Of a stretch of DNA of 32,289 nt, positions 24,768 through 32,289 are shown piece after piece; within the stretch, counting starts at the first letter, position 1; each line of letters begins with the position of its first letter. Under the pieces are notes generated by a model. The model searched no databases and was not told where the DNA came from. It saw only the letters and a program-made list of their open reading frames with translations. Source of the DNA: an uncultured Candidatus Melainabacteria bacterium (GTDB lineage Bacteria; Cyanobacteriota; Vampirovibrionia; Gastranaerophilales; Gastranaerophilaceae); assembly GCA_934693165.1 (NCBI GenBank), contig CAKUUX010000017.1:1-32289 (forward strand), written 5' to 3'. A program made the translations under genes and the position numbers.

Positions 24768-26531
24768 TTAGTTTATATCTTTATACGAACCTGTTCTTTC
24801 ATCAGCGTAAGTTGTATGCAACAACTCATGAGCTATATGAGAATTTGGTTTTTCTAAATCATCTTTATAAATTCTAATAATATCAGGGTTTTCATGTGAG
24901 TGTCTTAATTGAAGATTAGCATCTTCTTCGTAAAGACCTTCAGCACGTTCAACCTTAATTTTTGCATCTTCACAACTTCTTGGTTGACCACCACCGTTTA
25001 CACAACCACCTGGACAAGCCATAACTTCTAGTAATTGGAAGTTAGCTGTGCCATTTTTAATTTCTTGAATTGCTTTTTCAGCTTCTTTCAATGTTGAAAC
25101 AACTCTTACAACAACATGTGTACCTTTGATATCAAGTTCAACTGTTTTTGAACGAGAATTTGCATCAACACCACGCATTTCCTTAATGTCGTCATTTCCA
25201 ATGTTTTCACCTGTAACGAAGTAGTAAGCAGTTCTTGCAGCAGCTTCAGCAACACCACCTGATGCGCCAAAGATTGTACCTGCGCCTGTATATTCACCGA
25301 ATGGAGAATCTGCTTTTTCTTCTTGTAATGATGCAAAATCAATACCTGCTGATTTAATCATTCTTGCAAATTCTTGAGTTGTTAAAACAACATCTGTTTC
25401 AGGTTTACCGTCACGCATTAATTGTTTACGAGTACGTTCATATTTTTTACCTGTACAAGGCATAATTGAAACAACTGCAATATTTTCTTTTGTGAAACCT
25501 TCGTGATATTTTGGTAGAAGTTCTTTCACAACTGGTGAAAGCATCCCTTGTGGTGATTTACAAGTTGATAAATGATTTAACATATCAGGATGTTGAGTTT
25601 CCATATATCTAACCCAAGCAGGACAGCAAGAAGTAAACAACGGAAGGTTTTCACCTTTTGTTAATCTGCCTACAAATTCTGTAGCTTCTTCCATAATTGT
25701 TAAATCAGCTGAGAAATTTGTATCAAAAATCAAGTCAAAACCAATTTTTCTTAATGCTGAATAGATTTTGCCAATAACGTTTTCACCAGCTTTTAGCCCA
25801 AACATTTCACCTAAAGCAACACGTACTGCAGGAGCTACTTGAACTACAACTTTCTTTTCAGAATCATTGATTAAATCCCAAACTTTTTCAACATCAGATT
25901 TAATTGTCAATGCACCTGTTGGGCAAACAGATTGACATTGACCACAATATACGCAATCAACATCAGCTAATTTTCTGCCATTCATTGGTTGAACAACTGT
26001 TTTAGAACCACGATTTGCAAAACCTAAAACAGCGTGACCTTGGAACTCATTACAAGCTCTAACACAAGCCCCACAAAGAATACATTTATTAGGATCACGA
26101 ACAATTGATGGATTTGAGTCATCAATTTCCAACATTTCTTCTTTTTTCATAGAAGGATATTTGATACTTCTAACATCATATTCTTCTGCATATCTTTGTA
26201 AATCACAATTACCAGATTTTTCACAAGTTGTACATTCTCTGTCGTGATTTGCTAACAATAATTCTAAAATTGTTTTTCTAATTTTTCTAACTTTAGCTGA
26301 ATGAGTAAATATTTTGATACCAGCTCTTGGTGGCATTGTACAAGAAGCTTGAATACCTCTGCCTTCTTGTTCTACAACGCACATTCTGCAAGCACCAAAT
26401 TGGCTCAATTCAGGTCTATCACAAAATGTTGGTACGTTAAAACCGTTGTTACGGATAACTTCTAAAACCGTTTTTTCATCTGTAAATTCAACCTCTTGGT
26501 TGTTTATAAATAATGTTTTTTTATCACTCAT
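24768..26531 (-). CDS. hydA: NADH-dependent [FeFe] hydrogenase catalytic subunit (HydA/HndD type)
   Basis: Makes or oxidises H2 at the H-cluster. Domain order in 587 residues: N-terminal [2Fe-2S] (CRMCVVEQEGRGIQASCTMP), His-ligated [4Fe-4S] (HDRECTTCEKSGNCD), two [4Fe-4S] (CILCGACVRACNEF; CVYCGQCQSVCP), then the H-cluster domain with all three signatures: TSCCPAW, MPCTGKKYE, and EVMACPGGCVNGGGQP. The small-subunit tail (LRHSHENPDIIRIY; HELLHTTY) is complete. Length is like HndD rather than the longer Thermotoga HydA. Last gene of hydC-hydB-hydA, 25 bases after hydB, with AAGGA before ATG 26531. With HydB and HydC it forms a cytoplasmic complex that likely couples NADH and reduced ferredoxin oxidation to H2 formation. 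Maturases HydE/F/G are not in the window. Confidence 0.96.
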   Translation of the reverse strand: MSDKKTLFINNQEVEFTDEKTVLEVIRNNGFNVPTFCDRPELSQFGACRMCVVEQEGRGIQASCTMPPRAGIKIFTHSAKVRKIRKTILELLLANHDRECTTCEKSGNCDLQRYAEEYDVRSIKYPSMKKEEMLEIDDSNPSIVRDPNKCILCGACVRACNEFQGHAVLGFANRGSKTVVQPMNGRKLADVDCVYCGQCQSVCPTGALTIKSDVEKVWDLINDSEKKVVVQVAPAVRVALGEMFGLKAGENVIGKIYSALRKIGFDLIFDTNFSADLTIMEEATEFVGRLTKGENLPLFTSCCPAWVRYMETQHPDMLNHLSTCKSPQGMLSPVVKELLPKYHEGFTKENIAVVSIMPCTGKKYERTRKQLMRDGKPETDVVLTTQEFARMIKSAGIDFASLQEEKADSPFGEYTGAGTIFGASGGVAEAAARTAYYFVTGENIGNDDIKEMRGVDANSRSKTVELDIKGTHVVVRVVSTLKEAEKAIQEIKNGTANFQLLEVMACPGGCVNGGGQPRSCEDAKIKVERAEGLYEEDANLQLRHSHENPDIIRIYKDDLEKPNSHIAHELLHTTYADERTGSYKDIN

Positions 26532-26556
26532 TGATTTTATCCTTATATTACTCTAA

Positions 26557-28410
26557 CTAATTTAAAACGATTGCCTTAAATGGGCAGTTTGCTGCGCAAG
26601 CACCACATTTGATACATTTTGATTGATCAATTTTGTGAGCTTCTTTAACTTTTCCTTCAATTGCGCCAACTGGACAATTTCTTGCACATTTTGTACAGCC
26701 CTTACATTTTTCTTCGTCAATTGTATAAGTTTTAAGAGCTTTACAAACACCTGCAGGACATTTTTTGTCTTTTATGTGAGCAATATATTCATCTCTGAAA
26801 TATTTCAATGTTGAAAGAACAGGATTTGGAGCAGATTTACCCAAGCCACATAAAGAACCTTCTTTAATAACTTTTCCTAATTCTTCAAGTGTATCCAAGT
26901 CTTCCATTGTACCTTCACCATGAACAATTTTTTCTAAAATTCTCAACATTTGTTTTGTACCTTCACGGCAAGGTGTACATTTACCACAAGATTCGTGTTG
27001 AGTGAAACTCATAAAGAAACGAGCAACTTCAACGATACAAGTGTCTTCGTTCATAACAACAAGTCCACCTGAACCAACCATTGCACCAACTTTTGTAAGT
27101 TGGTCATAATCCATTGCCATATCTAAATGTTCTTCTGTTAAACAACCACCTGATGGGCCACCGATTTGAACAGCTTTGAATTTTTTGCCATTTCTGATAC
27201 CACCACCTAAATCAAATACAATTTGTCTAAGTGTTGTATTCATTGGAACTTCAATCAAACCTGTATTATTAACTTCACCAGTTAAAGCAAATGTTTTTGT
27301 ACCTTTAGAAGTTTCAGTACCCATAGCGCTGAACCACTCTGCACCATTTGTAATAATTAAAGGCACGTTTGCAAATGTTTCAACGTTATTCAACAATGTT
27401 GGACGTTTGAATAAACCACATTCTGCCATGTGGATATTTTTAGGTCTAGGCATACCTCTTTCACCTTCAATAGAAGCGATTAAAGCTGAAGATTCTCCAC
27501 ATACAAATGCGCCAGCACCTTCCTTGATATGAATTTCAAATGAGAAATTAGTTCCCATTATGTTTTTACCTAAATAATTTCTAGCTTCTGCATCTGCAAT
27601 AGCTTTTCTTAAACGTTTGATTGCCAATGGATATTCAGCACGAACATAGATATAACCCTCATCAGCGCCAATTGCATAAGCTGCAACAGCCATACCTTCT
27701 AACAATTTGTGAGGATCACCTTCCATAACTGATCTATCCATGAATGCACCAGGGTCACCCTCATCACCATTACAAATTACGAAAGATTTACCACCACGAT
27801 GTTGGTAAACACTTCTCCACTTTCTACCAGTAGGGAAACCTCCACCACCTCTGCCTCTTAATCCAGAATCTTCAATTGTTTTAATAACAGCTTCTTGATT
27901 TTCTTCTTTTAAAACTTTTGCCAATGCTTCGTAAGCACCAAATGCAATAGCCTCATCAATTGATTCTGCGTTAATATGACCACAATTTTTTAAAGCTGTA
28001 CGAGTTTGCTTAGCATAAAAATTAATTTCTTCAGGTTTTTGAACAGATTGTTTTGTTGCAGGATCAACATACAAAAGTCTTTCAACAGGTTTACCACCTA
28101 CGATGTGAGAATTGAAGATTTCTTCTACATCTTCAACCTTAACTTTTACATAAGCTGTATGTTGGTCTGGTAATATCACCAAAACACCTTGTTCACAAAA
28201 ACCATGACAACCAGTTGGAATAACAGTCAATTTATCATAATCAGATAAAGTTGAAACGTTTGCACCCAAATCTCTGAATTTTTGCATAACTTTTTCAGAA
28301 CCATTTGCAACGCAACCTGTACCACCACATACTAGAACTCTATATCCTTGTTCTTTAATTTGTTCTTGAGCTTTTTCTTGCTCTTTTTTAATATCTATTG
28401 TTAATTCCAT
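26557..28410 (-). CDS. hydB: Hydrogenase subunit HydB (NuoF-like, NADH/FMN-binding)
   Basis: Diaphorase subunit of the trimeric hydrogenase, 617 residues. The N-terminal thioredoxin-like [2Fe-2S] domain (VCGGTGCVANGS; CHGFCEQGV) precedes the NuoF core, with the NADH/FMN-binding GLRGRGGGGFPTGRKWRS, NGDEGDPGAFMDRSVMEGDP, GAGAFVCGESSALIASIEGE, and the [4Fe-4S] motif CGKCTPCREGTKQM. At the C-terminus are two further [4Fe-4S] sites (CKGCTKCARNCPVGAI; CIKCGACAANCPFKAI). The core and its cofactors match electron-bifurcating HydB in length and order. The start overlaps the hydC stop by one base (TAATG). Confidence 0.95.
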   Translation of the reverse strand: MELTIDIKKEQEKAQEQIKEQGYRVLVCGGTGCVANGSEKVMQKFRDLGANVSTLSDYDKLTVIPTGCHGFCEQGVLVILPDQHTAYVKVKVEDVEEIFNSHIVGGKPVERLLYVDPATKQSVQKPEEINFYAKQTRTALKNCGHINAESIDEAIAFGAYEALAKVLKEENQEAVIKTIEDSGLRGRGGGGFPTGRKWRSVYQHRGGKSFVICNGDEGDPGAFMDRSVMEGDPHKLLEGMAVAAYAIGADEGYIYVRAEYPLAIKRLRKAIADAEARNYLGKNIMGTNFSFEIHIKEGAGAFVCGESSALIASIEGERGMPRPKNIHMAECGLFKRPTLLNNVETFANVPLIITNGAEWFSAMGTETSKGTKTFALTGEVNNTGLIEVPMNTTLRQIVFDLGGGIRNGKKFKAVQIGGPSGGCLTEEHLDMAMDYDQLTKVGAMVGSGGLVVMNEDTCIVEVARFFMSFTQHESCGKCTPCREGTKQMLRILEKIVHGEGTMEDLDTLEELGKVIKEGSLCGLGKSAPNPVLSTLKYFRDEYIAHIKDKKCPAGVCKALKTYTIDEEKCKGCTKCARNCPVGAIEGKVKEAHKIDQSKCIKCGACAANCPFKAIVLN

Positions 28411-28907
28411 TATTTATTCTCCTCTTGCATGATAGTGTCAATAACTACTCTAATAGCGTCAGCTGTCATTTGAGGATAAACTTTACCATTTACAACAACA
28501 ACAGGAGCTAAACCACAAGCACCTAAGCAACTAACAGTTTCTAATGAGAACAATCCGTCAGCAGTAGTAAACTTGCCGTCTTTTAAATCTAATTTTTCTT
28601 TAATTGCATTCAATACTGGCATTGACCCTCTAACGTGACAAGCCGTTCCATCGCAACATCTAATTTCATATTTACCTTTAGGATCTAATGAAAATTGTGC
28701 GTAAAAAGTTGCAACACCAAATACAGTAGCTGGTGACAAATCTTCGATTTTTGTTCCAATATATATCATTGCATCCTCAGGAACGTATCGATATACTTCC
28801 TGTACTTTTTGCAACATTGCAATCAAATGAGATTTATCGCCACCACACTCAGCAATAATTTTATCCAATACAGCAATGTCAACTTTTTTTTGACCGTCTG
28901 TTGTCAT
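28410..28907 (-). CDS. hydC: Hydrogenase subunit HydC (NuoE-like [2Fe-2S])
   Basis: A 165-residue thioredoxin-fold [2Fe-2S] protein of the NuoE family. Seen: the helical lead KVQEVYRYVPEDAMIYI, VFGVATFYAQFSLDPKGKY, the first cysteines in IRCCDGTACHVRGS, and the second pair in VSCLGACGLAPVVVVNGKVY. It passes electrons between HydB and HydA. First gene of the operon; ATG 28907 has AAGGAG eight bases upstream. A promoter and an operator-like palindrome lie in the 120-base region before it. Confidence 0.94.
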   Translation of the reverse strand: MTTDGQKKVDIAVLDKIIAECGGDKSHLIAMLQKVQEVYRYVPEDAMIYIGTKIEDLSPATVFGVATFYAQFSLDPKGKYEIRCCDGTACHVRGSMPVLNAIKEKLDLKDGKFTTADGLFSLETVSCLGACGLAPVVVVNGKVYPQMTADAIRVVIDTIMQEENK

Positions 28908-28954
28908 TCTCTAATCTCCTTTATACTTCTAATAGATTTATGCAAAAATCTAAA

Positions 28955-28972
28955 CTGTGACGAATATCACAA
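28955..28972 (-). promoter_or_regulatory. Operator-like palindrome upstream of hydC
   Basis: On the minus strand TTGTGATATTCGTCACAG: arms TTGTGA and TCACAG around six bases, with a perfect TGTGA-N6-TCACA core. This fits Crp/Fnr-family sites and resembles the Rex site TTGTGAA-N4-TTCACAA. It begins about 18 bases after the predicted -10 box, so bound protein would block transcription, which favours a repressor such as Rex sensing NADH/NAD+. Confidence 0.55.
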
Positions 28973-28990
28973 ATAAACATGCATAAAACA

Positions 28991-29019
28991 ATTATCATAT
29001 AAAAAATATTTAAAATCAA
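28991..29019 (-). promoter_or_regulatory. Promoter of hydC-hydB-hydA
   Basis: On the minus strand TTGATT (29014-29019), exactly 17 bases, GATAAT (28991-28996), about 84 bases before hydC. No other pair of similar quality was seen in the gap. Confidence 0.6.
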
Positions 29020-29030
29020 GGACAAAGTCA

Positions 29031-29603
29031 CTATCTATCAATGTTTTTTAAAATTTTTATAACCTTATTTAAGGCATTACCTCGATGTGAAATTTTATTT
29101 TTTTCAACTTCAGAAAGCTCCGCCATGGTTAAATCGTGATTTTTTGGTAAAAATATTGGATCATACCCAAAACCATTTACACCTTTTTGCTCCTTCACTA
29201 TTTCACCGTGACATTCACCCAAGGCTTTGAAAATTATTTCACCTTTTTCATTTAAAAGTGTCATTGCACAGCAAAACTTTGCAGTTCTATCATTTTTATC
29301 TTTCAAACAATCTAATAACTTATCAATTTTTTCTTGTTGAGTGCCTGCAAAACGACTAGAATACAATCCAGGAGCACCATCAAGCACATTAACACAAAGT
29401 CCTGAATCATCAGCAAGAGTCATTTTGTGAGTTAAATCATTTGCAGCTTTTGCTTTTATATAAGAGTTTTCAAAAAAAGTACTACCAGTTTCTTCTGGAT
29501 TAAATTCTTCTGGTGGCAACACAAAAGTTACATCCAAACCTTCACATATCTTTTGAACCTCATGCAATTTATGAGGATTATTAGTCGCCAAAACAATTTC
29601 CAT
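29031..29603 (-). CDS. rdgB: RdgB/HAM1 family dITP/XTP pyrophosphatase
   Basis: House-cleaning enzyme that hydrolyses non-canonical purine triphosphates (dITP, XTP) to monophosphate and pyrophosphate. Seen: N-terminal MEIVLATNNPHKLHEVQKI, the substrate-binding ETGSTFFENSYIKAKAA, ADDSGLCVNVLDGAPGLYSS, GFGYDPIFLPK, and the C-terminal KISHRGNAL (SHR motif). I place the start at ATG 29603, where GGAG lies six bases upstream and one base follows the uppS stop; a TTG at 29615 would overlap uppS. The protein is 190 residues, typical. Second gene of uppS-rdgB. Confidence 0.95.
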   Translation of the reverse strand: MEIVLATNNPHKLHEVQKICEGLDVTFVLPPEEFNPEETGSTFFENSYIKAKAANDLTHKMTLADDSGLCVNVLDGAPGLYSSRFAGTQQEKIDKLLDCLKDKNDRTAKFCCAMTLLNEKGEIIFKALGECHGEIVKEQKGVNGFGYDPIFLPKNHDLTMAELSEVEKNKISHRGNALNKVIKILKNIDR

Positions 29604-29604
29604 T

Positions 29605-30339
29605 TTAAACTCCAAATCTTCTATTTCTATTATTAAATTCTAAAATAGCTTTAATCAATTCTTCTTCATCAAACTCAGGCCAAAATTTATTTGTAACATA
29701 AAATTCTGAATAAGCGATTTGCCATAAAAGATAATTTGAAATTCTCATCTCTCCACCTGTTCTAACAAGCAAATCAGGGTCAGGCATACCCTTTGTATAA
29801 AGTTCTTTTGAAATAAGTTCTTCTGTTATATCTTCCTCTTTATAGCCTTCTCTAACGATATTTTTTACAGCATGAACAATTTCATCACGAGAGCCATAAT
29901 TTAATGCAATATTTAATTTTACGCCTGTATTATTTTTAGTTTTTTCTTCAGCATTTTTTAATGTTTCTCTCAACATTGGGCTTAATTTTGTAACATCCCC
30001 AAGAAAAGAAATAACAACATTTTCATCATAAAGTTCTGATATTTCATTATCTAAGGTTGATTTAATTAACCCCATTAAAAAGTCTACTTCTTCTTTTTTT
30101 CTATTCCAATTTTCTGTAGAAAATGCATAAACAGTAAGGTATTCAATACCATATTTGTCACAATTTCTAACCGTATTTTTTAACGCAGTAACACCCTTTT
30201 TATGCCCAAAAGCAGATGGCAAATTTCTCTCTTTTGCCCATCTTCTGTTACCGTCCATAATTACGGCTAAATGCTTAAATTCATTAACTTTTACAATTTC
30301 TTTAATCTTTTCTTTTTCCATCATTTCCATAGAATACAT
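29605..30339 (-). CDS. uppS: Undecaprenyl diphosphate synthase (UppS)
   Basis: Cis-prenyltransferase making the C55 carrier for peptidoglycan and other envelope glycans. Seen: LAVIMDGNRRWAKERNLPSA with the catalytic Asp, GHKKGV, YAFSTENWNRKKEEVDFLM, and the C-terminal RTGGEMRISNYLLWQIAYSE then FWPEFDEEEL. At 244 residues it is normal. The start is not certain: ATGs at 30339, 30330, 30324 and 30321 cluster without a clear ribosome site before the first; I keep the longest. The cdsA gene that often follows is replaced by rdgB. Confidence 0.95.
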   Translation of the reverse strand: MYSMEMMEKEKIKEIVKVNEFKHLAVIMDGNRRWAKERNLPSAFGHKKGVTALKNTVRNCDKYGIEYLTVYAFSTENWNRKKEEVDFLMGLIKSTLDNEISELYDENVVISFLGDVTKLSPMLRETLKNAEEKTKNNTGVKLNIALNYGSRDEIVHAVKNIVREGYKEEDITEELISKELYTKGMPDPDLLVRTGGEMRISNYLLWQIAYSEFYVTNKFWPEFDEEELIKAILEFNNRNRRFGV

Positions 30340-30397
30340 TCTATATTAAAAAACAAAAATTGTACACATCTTAAGTATTTTGTGTTAAATTTAAGGA

Positions 30398-30919
30398 ATG
30401 ATAAACTTATTAATCCTGTTTGTTCTAACAAAAAGAGAACTAACAATGTATAAAATTTCTAAATACATAAAAGATTATTTTAGAGCCTTTATCACTCCAA
30501 GTTTTGGCTCAATAAAACCTGCGTTGAAAAATCTTGAAGAAAAAGGATTTGTAGAATCAAGAAAATCCCTTTCAGAAGGTGGTAAACAATATGGATATTA
30601 TTCAATTACGCAAGCAGGTAGAGAAGAATTAAAAAAACAAATTCTTTCACCTATTCCGAAAAATCCTGTACAATTTTTTGCAAATGCAAACATAAAAATT
30701 TCTTGCGCATCACTTCTTGATAAAAAAGAAGTTGCAGAGGTATTATTCAATATTAAATCTGTTGCGATGGAACACAAATTCCAAGCAGAAAATACGCTAA
30801 ATGACGATTACACACCAAATACATTTTATGGAAAAGTCATTTTGGATAACTCAATTAAACAATATGAAAACTTTATAGAATTTATCGAAAGTTTGGAAAA
30901 AGAAAATGGCAAAAATTAG
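30398..30919 (+). CDS. PadR family transcriptional regulator
   Basis: A 173-residue winged-helix regulator. The PadR N-terminal domain is visible: ILFVLTKRELTMYKISKYIK, then the recognition part SFGSIKPALKNLEEKGFVES and the wing GGKQYGYYSITQAGREELKK. The C-terminal half is helical, as in long PadR proteins (Vir_act_alpha_C-like). ATG 30398 is needed to include the first helix; TTAAGGA lies almost against it, a poor ribosome spacing. The usual 'sGYei' is replaced by ELTMYKI. It overlaps the next gene by 14 bases and is divergent from uppS. Its ligand and targets are unknown; autoregulation of the PadR-DUF512 pair is a reasonable inference. Confidence 0.88.
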   Translation: MINLLILFVLTKRELTMYKISKYIKDYFRAFITPSFGSIKPALKNLEEKGFVESRKSLSEGGKQYGYYSITQAGREELKKQILSPIPKNPVQFFANANIKISCASLLDKKEVAEVLFNIKSVAMEHKFQAENTLNDDYTPNTFYGKVILDNSIKQYENFIEFIESLEKENGKN

Positions 30920-32171
30920 TGGAGTAAAAGAAAATTCAATAGCCGAAGAACTTGAAATCGTCGAAGGCGACGAGCTTGTTAGCATTGACGGAATAGAATT
31001 AAAAGACTCTATCGACTACAACTTTTGCACAAAAGCCGAAGAATTAACTATTTTAATAAAAAAACAAAATGGCGAATACGAAGAAATTGAATTAGAAAAA
31101 GATTTTGACGAAGATTTAGGACTTATATTTGAAAGTGCCGTTTTTGATAGAATTAAACCTTGTATGAACAAATGCATATTTTGTTTCGTTGACCAACAAC
31201 CCAAGGGGTTAAGGGATACTTTATACATAAAAGACGACGACTACCGTCTTTCTTATCTTCAAGGTACTTACATTACAATGACAAACCTTAAAGATGAGGA
31301 CAGAGAACGCATATCTAAACTTATGCTTGGTCCTTTGTATGTTTCTGTACAGACTACTAACCCTGAATTAAGAGTAAAGATGCTTAGAAATCCTAATGCA
31401 GCAAATATTATGAACGATTTAAAATGGTTACAAAAATGTCAAATTCCTATCCATTGTCAAATTGTACTTTGCCCTGAATACAATGATGATGCAGAATTAG
31501 AAAGAACTCTTTCTGATTTATCAAAATTTAAAGATATAATTCTTTCAGTCGCAATTGTACCAGTAGGTTTAACTCAATTTAGAACAAAAGAACTTAAACC
31601 TGTAACAAAAGAAGTTGCAGAAAGAACTATTGAAATATCTTCTAAATACAAAAAAGTTTGCTGTTCTGATGAATTTTTTATTTTAGCTGAAAAACCGATT
31701 CCCGATACAAAATATTATGGAAATTTTTCGCAATTAGATGACGGCGTTGGATCTTTAAGATACTTGTTAGACAATTTTTATAGATTGAAATTGCCTAAAA
31801 AAATTAAAAAACCTCTAAAAGTTATCTTTGCAACTTCTTATGCTGCAAAAATAGCCTTTGATGAAATATCAAGAGAGTTAAACAAAATAGAAAATTTTGA
31901 AACTAGAGTTACTCCTGTAAAATCAACATATTGGGGAAATACAATAACAGTTGCAGGTCTTATTACGTCACAAGATTTAATCAATACGATAAAAGACGAA
32001 GAAACAGACTATGCTGTAATTTCATCAATTATGCTAAAAGCGTTTACTCATACCTTCTTAGACGGAAGAACAGTCGAAGACGTTGAAAAAGAAACAGGTA
32101 AAAAATTATTTATTATAAACGATAATTATTCTATAAAAGAATTAATTGACTTTTTGAAAGAAAATCATTAA
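30906..32171 (+). CDS. PDZ / radical-SAM-like DUF512 protein
   Basis: A 421-residue protein of the family called in Cyanobacteria a putative FeS-containing oxidoreductase (DUF512). It has an N-terminal PDZ-like domain (AEELEIVEGDELVSIDGIEL), then an iron-sulfur motif CMNKCIFCF near residue 86 (C-x3-C-x2-C, radical-SAM-like), DDYRLSYLQGTYITMTNL, LYVSVQTTNPELRVKMLRNP, and the DUF512 C-terminal part (IVPVGLTQFR; VIFATSYAAKIAFDE; DYAVISSIMLKAFTHTFLDG). Function is unestablished. ATG 30906 overlaps the PadR gene by 14 bases, suggesting coupled translation. Last complete gene of the window. Confidence 0.9.
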   Translation: MAKISGVKENSIAEELEIVEGDELVSIDGIELKDSIDYNFCTKAEELTILIKKQNGEYEEIELEKDFDEDLGLIFESAVFDRIKPCMNKCIFCFVDQQPKGLRDTLYIKDDDYRLSYLQGTYITMTNLKDEDRERISKLMLGPLYVSVQTTNPELRVKMLRNPNAANIMNDLKWLQKCQIPIHCQIVLCPEYNDDAELERTLSDLSKFKDIILSVAIVPVGLTQFRTKELKPVTKEVAERTIEISSKYKKVCCSDEFFILAEKPIPDTKYYGNFSQLDDGVGSLRYLLDNFYRLKLPKKIKKPLKVIFATSYAAKIAFDEISRELNKIENFETRVTPVKSTYWGNTITVAGLITSQDLINTIKDEETDYAVISSIMLKAFTHTFLDGRTVEDVEKETGKKLFIINDNYSIKELIDFLKENH

Positions 32172-32189
32172 ATATAAACTACCCCTAAG

Positions 32190-32219
32190 AAAAGGAAAAG
32201 CTACCTTTTTTCAGGTGGC
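32190..32219. terminator. Possible terminator after the DUF512 gene
   Basis: Two competing hairpins: AAAAGG / CCTTTT running into T6, and GCTACC / GGTGGC around the same T-run. Read on the minus strand the second one is followed by TTTTCCTTTT, so it might end a minus-strand gene lying beyond the window edge. No gene is visible from 32172 to 32289. Confidence 0.4.
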
Positions 32220-32289
32220 AGACTAACACACTTTTTACACTTTTCTTTGAATTTAACGAGGATATTAATTTAATTACCTTCACACGAGA

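Noticed and set aside
32172..32289. Structured RNA or riboswitch at the window's right end
   Set aside because: I see short hairpins but no consensus of tmRNA, SRP RNA, RNase P RNA or a known riboswitch, and the region is cut by the window edge.
1..32289. tRNA genes
   Set aside because: I saw no T-arm-like GGTTCGAATCC sequence with matching stems on either strand; a covariance-model scan would be needed to exclude divergent ones.

Overview
The window looks like a piece of a chromosome from an AT-rich, strictly fermentative bacterium with an outer membrane. The best match is a gut member of Candidatus Melainabacteria / Vampirovibrionia (Gastranaerophilales), the non-photosynthetic relatives of Cyanobacteria. 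Supporting signs are lipid A genes (lpxI, lpxB) beside an NADH-dependent [FeFe] hydrogenase and a homotetrameric-type GltA; a PDZ/radical-SAM/DUF512 protein and a DUF1822-like protein, both reminiscent of Cyanobacteria; a ruvX-DUF1292 pair; and Lys/Asn/Ile-rich proteins with some TTG starts. This assignment is inferred from family content, not from a marker gene. I saw no rRNA, tRNA, CRISPR array, insertion sequence or phage gene. No gene-free stretch exceeds 300 bases.

Layout. (1) 1-2375, minus strand: a TPR lipoprotein, lgt (the enzyme that lipidates lipoproteins) and a Lys/Asp-rich hypothetical gene. (2) 2407-9426, plus strand: a tightly packed run of a stand-alone ClpX-type zinc-binding domain, a large helical protein of unknown function, ruvX, a DUF1292 protein, a protein made only of Clp_N half-repeats with no ATPase, tilS, hpt and an orphan histidine kinase. 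The genes overlap or nearly touch. (3) 9423-16765, minus strand: a three-gene block in transcription order of a DUF1822-like/TonB-C membrane protein, a sigma-70-like protein, and a 1215-residue zinc-ribbon/P-loop ATPase/helical-repeat protein. This is the best candidate for an undescribed regulatory system. (4) 16855-18668, plus strand: three small Melainabacteria-type proteins, each with its own hairpin terminator and an almost identical promoter (GCAATT, exactly 17 bases, TTTATA, 3 bases, ATGTAG). (5) 18668-21753, minus strand: lpxI-lpxB-hemW operon. (6) 21873-23237, plus strand: gltA-like NADPH oxidoreductase. (7) 23295-24488, minus strand: a coiled-coil protein with a 15-bp tandem repeat and a palindrome upstream. 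(8) 24768-29019, minus strand: hydC-hydB-hydA, encoding a trimeric electron-bifurcating type hydrogenase, with a recognisable promoter and an 18-bp Rex/Crp-like operator. (9) 29031-30339, minus strand: uppS-rdgB; and on the plus strand from 30398 a PadR regulator overlapping a radical-SAM DUF512 gene.

How it fits together. The energy genes (HydABC, GltA) handle NAD(P)H and ferredoxin during fermentation, and the operator suggests redox control. Lgt, LpxI, LpxB, UppS, the lipoprotein and the TonB-C protein point to envelope building. The ClpX-ZBD and Clp_N proteins look like detached docking modules of Clp unfoldases co-transcribed with translation and RNA-maturation genes (ruvX, tilS). The sigma/DUF1822/ATPase block has the parts list of a signalling relay from envelope to transcription, but its function is unknown.
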